DNA of 41,080 nucleotides from an uncultured Methylobacillus sp. (lineage in GTDB: Bacteria > Pseudomonadota > Gammaproteobacteria > Burkholderiales > Methylophilaceae). Of this stretch, positions 35,228 through 41,080 are shown piece by piece. A model generated the notes under the pieces. The model had not been told where the DNA came from, made no database searches, and saw only the letters and a list, made by a program, of their open reading frames with translations. Numbering within the stretch: position 1 is the first letter of the stretch; the number at the start of each line of letters is the position of its first letter. The stretch covers positions 1 to 41,080 of the forward strand of contig CAMLDQ010000012.1 in assembly GCA_946478965.1 (NCBI GenBank), read 5' to 3'. The position numbers and the translations under genes were made by a program.

Positions 35228-37666
35228 TCAGTGAGTCACCACAACTGTGGTATCCGTATTCGCCTCGCCCTTCTTCAGCTCTGCCGCCTGTTCTGACTCG
35301 GCAGCCAGTTGCGGCATGCGCTCCAAAGCGATCTCAAGCACCTGATCTATCCATTTAACCGGGTGGATATCAAGGCGATTTTTAATGTTGTCCGGAATAT
35401 CCGCCAGATCCTTGACGTTCTGTTCGGGAATCATCACCGTCTTGATTCCGCCGCGATGTGCTGCCAGCAGCTTTTCCTTCAACCCGCCGATCGGCAGCAC
35501 TTCGCCGCGCAACGTGATCTCGCCGGTCATTGCGACATCGGCCCGCACAGGAATACCGGTCAAAACCGAGACCAGTGCCGTGCACATGGCAATCCCGGCA
35601 CTCGGGCCATCCTTAGGCGTGGCACCTTCTGGCAAATGGATGTGGATATCGTTCTTTTCGTAGAAGTCCTCATTGATCCCCAGACGCTTGGCCCGGCTAC
35701 GCACTACGCTCATCGCCGCCTGGATGGACTCCTGCATCACGTCACCCAACTTGCCGGTGGTAATGGTTTTACCCTTGCCCGGCATGAGTACGGTCTCGAT
35801 CGTCAGCAGTTCGCCGCCGACTTCCGTCCATGCGAGACCGGTAACCTGCCCCACCTGATTCTCTTTGCTGGCGACACCAAAATCATAGCGCTGCACCCCC
35901 AGATACTTGTCCAGATTACGCGGCGTGACAGTCACTTTGCGCGGCGCGCCTGCTCTTGCCTTGGCCTTTCCCGTGAGTAGCTCCTTCACAACTTTTCGGC
36001 AAATTTTGGAAATTTCGCGATCCAGATTCCGCACCCCAGCCTCGCGCGTGTAATAACGCACGATATCGCGTACGGTATTTTCCGAGATATTGATCTCCGC
36101 TTCCTTTAGCCCATGCGTCTTGAGCTGCTTGGGCAGCAGGTAATTCATCGCGATATTGACCTTCTCGTCTTCGGTATATCCGGCCAATCGAATGACTTCC
36201 ATACGATCCAGCAAGGCAGGAGGAATGTTGAGCGAATTCGAAGTTGCTACAAACATGACATCCGATAGGTCATACTCGACCTCGACGTAATGATCGACAA
36301 AAGTGTGATTCTGCTCGGGATCAAGCACTTCCAGCAAAGCCGAAGACGGGTCGCCGCGGAAATCCTGCCCCATCTTATCGACCTCATCCAGCAGGAACAG
36401 CGGATTCTTCACACCGACCTTGCTCATGCTTTGCAACACCTTGCCCGGCATCGAGCCGATATAGGTGCGGCGATGTCCGCGAATCTCGGATTCATCGCGC
36501 ACACCGCCCAGGGCCATGCGGATGAATTTCCGGTTCACCGCCTTTGCAATGCTCTGCCCAAGGGAGGTTTTGCCAACGCCGGGCGGACCAACCAGACACA
36601 GGATAGGTGCTTTCAGTTTGTCTACACGCTGCTGCACGGCAAGGTATTCGACGATGCGCTCCTTGACCTTTTCCAAGCCATAATGGTCGGCATCCAGAAT
36701 CTTTTCCGCTTCCTGCAGATCCTTGCTGATCTTGGTTTTTTTCTTCCAGGGTAATGCGACGAGAGTCTCGATGTAATTGCGCACCACTGTTGCCTCGGCT
36801 GACATCGGCGACATCATCTTGAGCTTTTTCAATTCGCTCTGGACTTTAATCAGCGCCTCCTTCGGCATGTGCGCAGCCTTGATGCGCTTTTCCAACTCCT
36901 CGATGTCGGCATTCTCGTCCTGCTCGCCGAGTTCCTTCTGAATCGCCTTCACCTGCTCGTTCAGGTAGTACTCGCGCTGGCTTTTTTCCATCTGGCGTTT
37001 GACGCGGCCACGGATGCGCTTTTCCACCTGCAAGATGTCAATTTCGGCTTCCAGCAAGCCCAGAAGATGCTCAAGCCGCTTACCGACGTCGAACATCTCC
37101 AGAATTTCCTGCTTTTCTTCCAGCTTGAGGGTCAGATGCGCGGTAATCGTATCCGCCAAGCGCCCGCCATCGTCGATCGTGGCCAGTGAGGTCAGAATTT
37201 CCGGCGGAATTTTCTTATGCAGTTTGACGTACTGATCAAACTGGGTGAACACCGTGCGCATCAGCGCCTGGATTTCATTGTCGCCGCCGCCTTCCGGTTC
37301 GACACGTTCAACCTTGGCAAGGAAGCAGTCCTCAACCTCGAAGAACTCCTTCACCTTGGCACGATAAACACCCTCCACCAGCACCTTGACGGTCCCATCG
37401 GGCAGCTTCAGCATCTGCAACACGGTTGCCACCGTGCCGACATCGTAAAGATCCTCAGGCTGCGGCTCGTCGTTATTGGGCGACTTCTGGGCCACCAGCA
37501 GGATTTGCTTGTTCTGCTCTGATGCGATCTCCAATGCCTTGACCGATTTGGATCGCCCGACAAACAAGGGAATGACCAGATGCGGGTAAACGACGACATC
37601 GCGCAATGGCAGCAACGGCAGTGAGTCAGGATCTGCGGAGATGACGGGGACTGTATTTTCTGTCAT
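35228..37666 (-). CDS. lon: ATP-dependent protease Lon
   Basis: 812 aa, full length. N-terminal LON substrate-binding domain ([20 protein letters not shown]), coiled helical middle, AAA+ module with Walker [12 protein letters not shown] and sensor motifs, and a C-terminal serine-lysine protease domain with the catalytic Ser in [11 protein letters not shown] and the Lys in [15 protein letters not shown]. Degrades misfolded and regulatory proteins. Preceded by a textbook heat-shock promoter between it and clpX. Confidence 0.97.
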   Translation of the reverse strand: MTENTVPVISADPDSLPLLPLRDVVVYPHLVIPLFVGRSKSVKALEIASEQNKQILLVAQKSPNNDEPQPEDLYDVGTVATVLQMLKLPDGTVKVLVEGVYRAKVKEFFEVEDCFLAKVERVEPEGGGDNEIQALMRTVFTQFDQYVKLHKKIPPEILTSLATIDDGGRLADTITAHLTLKLEEKQEILEMFDVGKRLEHLLGLLEAEIDILQVEKRIRGRVKRQMEKSQREYYLNEQVKAIQKELGEQDENADIEELEKRIKAAHMPKEALIKVQSELKKLKMMSPMSAEATVVRNYIETLVALPWKKKTKISKDLQEAEKILDADHYGLEKVKERIVEYLAVQQRVDKLKAPILCLVGPPGVGKTSLGQSIAKAVNRKFIRMALGGVRDESEIRGHRRTYIGSMPGKVLQSMSKVGVKNPLFLLDEVDKMGQDFRGDPSSALLEVLDPEQNHTFVDHYVEVEYDLSDVMFVATSNSLNIPPALLDRMEVIRLAGYTEDEKVNIAMNYLLPKQLKTHGLKEAEINISENTVRDIVRYYTREAGVRNLDREISKICRKVVKELLTGKAKARAGAPRKVTVTPRNLDKYLGVQRYDFGVASKENQVGQVTGLAWTEVGGELLTIETVLMPGKGKTITTGKLGDVMQESIQAAMSVVRSRAKRLGINEDFYEKNDIHIHLPEGATPKDGPSAGIAMCTALVSVLTGIPVRADVAMTGEITLRGEVLPIGGLKEKLLAAHRGGIKTVMIPEQNVKDLADIPDNIKNRLDIHPVKWIDQVLEIALERMPQLAAESEQAAELKKGEANTDTTVVVTH

Positions 37667-37689
37667 GGACGGACTTTCGCTGTAGGCTT

Positions 37690-37707
37690 GCCCGGCGAAT
37701 GCCGGGC
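37690..37707 (-). promoter_or_regulatory. Hairpin in the lon 5' leader
   Basis: GCCCGGC (37690-37696), loop GAAT, GCCGGGC (37701-37707). It falls just downstream of the predicted heat-shock start site and about 25 bp before the lon ATG (37664-37666). No T-run follows on the minus strand, so it is unlikely to terminate clpX transcription; an mRNA-stability or translation-control element is possible. Confidence 0.5.
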
Positions 37708-37717
37708 GTCAGTACAC

Positions 37718-37745
37718 AAATGGGGACAAATCGGCGCACTTCAAG
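37718..37745 (-). promoter_or_regulatory. Sigma-32 (RpoH) heat-shock promoter of lon
   Basis: Minus strand CTTGAA (37740-37745), 14-bp spacer, CCCCATTT (37718-37725), both boxes matching the RpoH consensus. Predicted start about 37711, giving a 45-nt leader. Confidence 0.8.
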
Positions 37746-37767
37746 AGCACGCCGTTGTGACGGGCAA

Positions 37768-39036
37768 TCAGCTGGCGGATTCTGCCGCACGCGGTTGATC
37801 GGAATACATCAGCAGCGGCGGCGTTTCTCCACGAACGACGCCTTCATCCACGACGACCTTGCTCAGGTTCGTCATCGACGGCAAGTCAAACATGATCTCG
37901 ATCAAAGAGTGTTCCAGAATCGAGCGCAGGCCTCGCGCACCGGTCTTGCGTTCCAAGGCCTTTTTCGCGACCAGACGCAGTGCTGCTTCGCGGAATTCGA
38001 GCTCGACGCCTTCCATCTTGAACAGCTTGATGTACTGTTTGGTAAGTGCGTTCTTCGGCTCGACCAGAATCTTCATCAAGGCCGCCTCGTCCAGCGACTC
38101 CAGCGTTGCTACAGCCGGCAGGCGTCCGACGAATTCCGGAATCAAGCCGAACTTGATCAGATCTTCCGGCTCCACTTCACGCAGCACTTCGCCGACGGCA
38201 CGTGCATCTTCCTTGCTCTTCACTTCTGCGCCGAAACCAATGCCGCCCTTCTCCGAGCGGCGTCGTATTACCTTTTCCAGGCCATCGAAAGCGCCACCAC
38301 AAATGAACAGGATGTTGGTGGTATCCAGTTGCACGAATTCCTGATTCGGGTGCTTGCGCCCGCCTTGTGGGGGAATGGAGGCAACCGTACCTTCAATAAG
38401 CTTGAGCAGGGCCTGTTGCACGCCCTCACCGGAAACGTCACGGGTAATCGATGGATTGTCGGACTTGCGGGAAATCTTGTCGATTTCATCGATATACACA
38501 ATGCCGCGCTGCGCCTTCTCGACGTCATAGTCGCATTTCTGCAGCAGCTTCTGCATGATATTCTCGACGTCCTCACCCACGTAGCCCGCCTCGGTCAACG
38601 TGGTCGCATCGGCAATCACGAAGGGAACATCAAGCAGACGCGCCAGCGTCTGAGCTAGCAAAGTCTTGCCGGAACCCGTCGGCCCGATCAGGAGGATGTT
38701 GGTCTTGGCGATTTCGACATCATCCTTCTGGCCGCTTTGACCAAGGCGCTTGTAGTGATTATAGACAGCGACCGAGAGTATCTTCTTGGCAGGAGTCTGC
38801 CCGATCACGTACTGATCGAGGATCGCACAGATTTCCTTAGGCGTCGGCAGGTTGCCGCCGCGAGGCTTGAGACCGTTCTCGTCCTGCACTTCCTCACGGA
38901 TGATATCGTTGCACAAGTCAACGCATTCATCACAGATGAACACGGAAGGACCGGCGATCAGTTTGCGCACTTCGTGCTGGCTCTTGCCACAGAACGAGCA
39001 ATAAAGCAGCTTTTCACCTTCCGATTTACTGGTCAT
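37768..39036 (-). CDS. clpX: ATP-dependent Clp protease ATP-binding subunit ClpX
   Basis: 422 aa. N-terminal C4 zinc finger (Cys13, Cys16 in YCSFCGK; Cys pair in [10 protein letters not shown]), AAA+ Walker A GPTGSGKT, and the GYVGEDVEN pore-1 loop region. The C-terminal domain contains [12 protein letters not shown]. Unfolds substrates for ClpP, encoded 35 bp upstream in the same direction. Confidence 0.97.
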   Translation of the reverse strand: MTSKSEGEKLLYCSFCGKSQHEVRKLIAGPSVFICDECVDLCNDIIREEVQDENGLKPRGGNLPTPKEICAILDQYVIGQTPAKKILSVAVYNHYKRLGQSGQKDDVEIAKTNILLIGPTGSGKTLLAQTLARLLDVPFVIADATTLTEAGYVGEDVENIMQKLLQKCDYDVEKAQRGIVYIDEIDKISRKSDNPSITRDVSGEGVQQALLKLIEGTVASIPPQGGRKHPNQEFVQLDTTNILFICGGAFDGLEKVIRRRSEKGGIGFGAEVKSKEDARAVGEVLREVEPEDLIKFGLIPEFVGRLPAVATLESLDEAALMKILVEPKNALTKQYIKLFKMEGVELEFREAALRLVAKKALERKTGARGLRSILEHSLIEIMFDLPSMTNLSKVVVDEGVVRGETPPLLMYSDQPRAAESAS

Positions 39037-39071
39037 GACGGCTCCCGCTCCTTGCTATTTACGATCATATC

Positions 39072-39701
39072 TTATGCGGCCTCGACGCGGCTTGCAATCA
39101 CCTTGTCCACCAATCCGTACTTCACCGACTGCTCGGCGCTCATGAAATTGTCACGATCCGTATCGCGCTCGACAGCCTCGATCGACTGTCCGGTCTGCGT
39201 TGCAAGAATTTCGTTCAGACGCTGACGTAGAAACAGGATTTCCTTGGCATGGATTTCGATATCCGACGCCTGCCCTTGGAACCCGCCGAGCGGCTGGTGG
39301 ATCATCACGCGCGAGTTTGGGAGGCAGTAACGTTTGCCTTTCGCTCCTGCCGTCAGCAGCAAAGCGCCCATGCTGGCAGCCTGACCAATGCACAGCGTGC
39401 TGACGTCCGGCTTGATAAATTGCATCGTGTCGTAGATAGCCATCCCTGCCGTCACGGAACCGCCGGGAGAGTTGATGTACAGGGAAATATCCTTGTCCGG
39501 GTTTTCCGCTTCCAGAAATAGCAATTGCGCAACAACCAGATTGGCCGTCATGTCGTTGACCGGCCCCACCAGGAAAATCACTCGCTCCTTGAGCAGGCGA
39601 GAATAGATATCGTAGGCGCGCTCGCCACGACCGCTCTGCTCGATCACCATCGGGATATAACCGAGGCCTTGCGGCTCCCACTGGCTCTGCATTGTTATCA
39701 T
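39072..39701 (-). CDS. clpP: ATP-dependent Clp protease proteolytic subunit ClpP
   Basis: 209 aa from ATG 39699-39701, or 206 aa from ATG 39690-39692. Serine protease triad Ser110 ([11 protein letters not shown]), His135 ([10 protein letters not shown]) and an Asp in the [14 protein letters not shown] region. Other motifs: [19 protein letters not shown]. Its ATG overlaps the tig stop (ATGA), so it is coupled to trigger factor. Confidence 0.97.
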   Translation of the reverse strand: MITMQSQWEPQGLGYIPMVIEQSGRGERAYDIYSRLLKERVIFLVGPVNDMTANLVVAQLLFLEAENPDKDISLYINSPGGSVTAGMAIYDTMQFIKPDVSTLCIGQAASMGALLLTAGAKGKRYCLPNSRVMIHQPLGGFQGQASDIEIHAKEILFLRQRLNEILATQTGQSIEAVERDTDRDNFMSAEQSVKYGLVDKVIASRVEAA

Positions 39702-41005
39702 TTCGCATTCCCCATCAATTCATCGAACGCCATGGCCTTGTCAGAAACCTTGGCGCGTTCGAGCACCCAAGCCACTACGTTTTCCTCGGTTGCCAAGCCC
39801 ATCGGCTCATCCAGGCGTTGCGGATCATCGTAATACCAGCGAACCACCTGCTCAGGTTGCTCGAAGCTCTTGGCAAATTCGTCGACCATCGCACGCACTT
39901 GTTCCGGCGTCGCATGCAGCGAATTCTTGTTCACCACCTCTGCCAGAATCAAACGCAGATGCACGTTGCGGCGCGCCTGCTCATCAAACATTGCCGGCTC
40001 CAGATTCACCTGTTCCAGATCAATGCCACGTTGCTGCAGATTGTTGCGTGCCCCCTGCATCAATCGACCGACTTCCATTTCCAGCAAGGCACGTGGAAGC
40101 TCGATCGCGGCTGCACCGATCAACGCCTTGAACACTTGATCCTTAAGCAATGAGCGTACCCGCTTGCTCACCTCCTGCTCCAGGCTGTCCTTGATATCGG
40201 CACGCATTTTCTCGACGTCGCCGTTTTCAACACCCAGGCTTTTCGCAAATTCAGCATCGACTTCCGGCAATTTACCTTGAGCAACGCTATTAACGGTAAC
40301 CTCATAAGACACTGTCTTACCCGCCAGCTGCGGGCTCGGGTTGTCTTGCGCATAAGTGATATCGAATTGCTTGGTCACCCCCGCCTTGGCACCGATGATG
40401 TTGTCATCGAACTCGGCAATACGGCCATCCTCGCCCAGGATGAGGTCGATGCCTTCACCTTGGGTGCTTTCAACCTCTTGGCCGTCAATTGCCGCGCGGA
40501 AAACGACATTGACCTTGTCGCCCTTCTTGGCGGCGCGCTTCACCGGCTCGTAGGTCATGCGTTGCTTTTGCAGCACGGCGATGGTCTTGTCGATGTCCGC
40601 ATCGGTCACGCTCCATACCGGACGCTCGATCTCGCTGGAGCCAAGGTCGCCCAAAGCAACCTCGGGAAACACCTCAAAGGTTGCCACAAATTCGAAGTTA
40701 CCTTCGGTGTCGGCACTGGGTTTCTGCTCAATATTAGGAAAACCGGCTACGCGCAGCTTATTCTCTTCGACAGCTTCGGTGAAACTGCGTTCTACCGTGC
40801 TGGAGAGCACCTCATCAAATACCTGGGGACCGTAGTTCTTCTGGATCAGGTTCATCGGTACCTTGCCCGGGCGGAACCCCGGCATTTTCGCCGTGCGCGC
40901 CAAACGGCCGAGTCGTTGACCGACTTCCTCTTCAATAGGCCCCATCGGAACCGACACCGTCATGCGACGTTGCAAAGTGCTCAGGGTTTCCACGGTTGCT
41001 TGCAT
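39698..41005 (-). CDS. tig: Trigger factor (ribosome-associated chaperone)
   Basis: 435 aa. N-terminal ribosome-binding domain with the signature [12 protein letters not shown] (the family's GFRxGKxP), FKBP-type PPIase domain (about 160-245: [19 protein letters not shown]) and C-terminal helical substrate-cradle domain. First gene of tig-clpP-clpX; ATG 41003-41005, 27 bp from the end of the tRNA-Leu gene. Confidence 0.97.
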   Translation of the reverse strand: MQATVETLSTLQRRMTVSVPMGPIEEEVGQRLGRLARTAKMPGFRPGKVPMNLIQKNYGPQVFDEVLSSTVERSFTEAVEENKLRVAGFPNIEQKPSADTEGNFEFVATFEVFPEVALGDLGSSEIERPVWSVTDADIDKTIAVLQKQRMTYEPVKRAAKKGDKVNVVFRAAIDGQEVESTQGEGIDLILGEDGRIAEFDDNIIGAKAGVTKQFDITYAQDNPSPQLAGKTVSYEVTVNSVAQGKLPEVDAEFAKSLGVENGDVEKMRADIKDSLEQEVSKRVRSLLKDQVFKALIGAAAIELPRALLEMEVGRLMQGARNNLQQRGIDLEQVNLEPAMFDEQARRNVHLRLILAEVVNKNSLHATPEQVRAMVDEFAKSFEQPEQVVRWYYDDPQRLDEPMGLATEENVVAWVLERAKVSDKAMAFDELMGNAK

Positions 41006-41032
41006 AGCTTAATCCTTAGTTCAATAATCATC

Positions 41033-41080
41033 TGGTGCGAAAGGAGAGACTCGAACTCTCACGCCTTGCGGCGCTGGAAC
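41033..41080 (-). tRNA. tRNA-Leu (3' part, cut by window edge; anticodon not visible)
   Basis: The minus strand shows an encoded CCA (41033-41035), acceptor strand CTTTCGCA, T-arm with GTTCGAGTC, and a long class II variable arm (GCCGCAAGGC). The long variable arm and acceptor sequence fit tRNA-Leu. The anticodon lies outside the window. Confidence 0.85.

Noticed and set aside
37690..37707. Intrinsic terminator for clpX
   Set aside because: The hairpin is GC-rich, but no T-run follows on the minus strand and it lies downstream of the lon heat-shock promoter.

Overview
The window looks like chromosomal core DNA of a betaproteobacterium, most likely Nitrosomonadales and Gallionellaceae-like. 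I infer this from gene order (tig-clpP-clpX-lon-hup-tRNA-Val-tRNA-Asp-ppiD; rpsF-priB-rpsR-rplI; methyltransferase-rnhA-dnaQ beside gloB) and from protein character; no database search was possible. No insertion sequence, prophage, integrase or CRISPR array was seen. Genes are densely packed with many 4-nt start/stop overlaps, and no gene-free stretch exceeds 300 bp (the longest is 18076-18360).

Layout. 1-5548 (minus): rpsF-priB-rpsR-rplI closed by a strong terminator, then a FIST-domain sensor overlapping a PAS-PAS-GGDEF diguanylate cyclase, then dnaB running off the left edge. 5660-6399: a SPOR-domain cell-envelope protein. 6418-9543 (minus): gnd-zwf (oxidative pentose phosphate), crcB (fluoride channel) and a DUF190 gene. 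9580-15440: glycogen metabolism (glgA, glgP) flanking a FecR-domain/outer-membrane-barrel pair and, directly after glgA, a predicted sigma-54-dependent small RNA. 15474-18360: orn, a Ste24-type M48 protease, a small cytochrome c without a Met ligand, and an EF-hand secreted protein with its own sigma-54 promoter. 18361-25022: rsgA, an HDAC-like deacetylase, a SulP transporter, queD, dnaQ, rnhA, a methyltransferase and gloB. 25049-32493 (plus): mltD, a peptide-type ABC importer without ATPases, fabI, cheR and a receiver-less cheB. 32501-41080 (minus): ppiD, two tRNAs, hup, lon with a textbook sigma-32 promoter, clpX, clpP, tig and the 3' half of a tRNA-Leu.

Most notable signal: at 11146-11229, immediately downstream of glgA, a near-consensus -24/-12 promoter is followed at the right distance by a ~58-nt transcript unit: a 6-bp hairpin with a CUCC loop, a linker carrying CUCCUCCUU (a full anti-Shine-Dalgarno sequence), and a strong intrinsic terminator. 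A second clear sigma-54 promoter (18145-18160) precedes the EF-hand gene. Its transcript would begin with a 10-bp hairpin, and its ribosome binding site is complementary to the small RNA. Together these suggest a local sigma-54 regulon that includes a translation-targeting RNA. A second theme is start-site architecture: several genes have a -10 box overlapping or abutting the most upstream possible start, which corrects the start (glgA, the SPOR gene, mltD) or suggests leaderless mRNA (queD, gloB).
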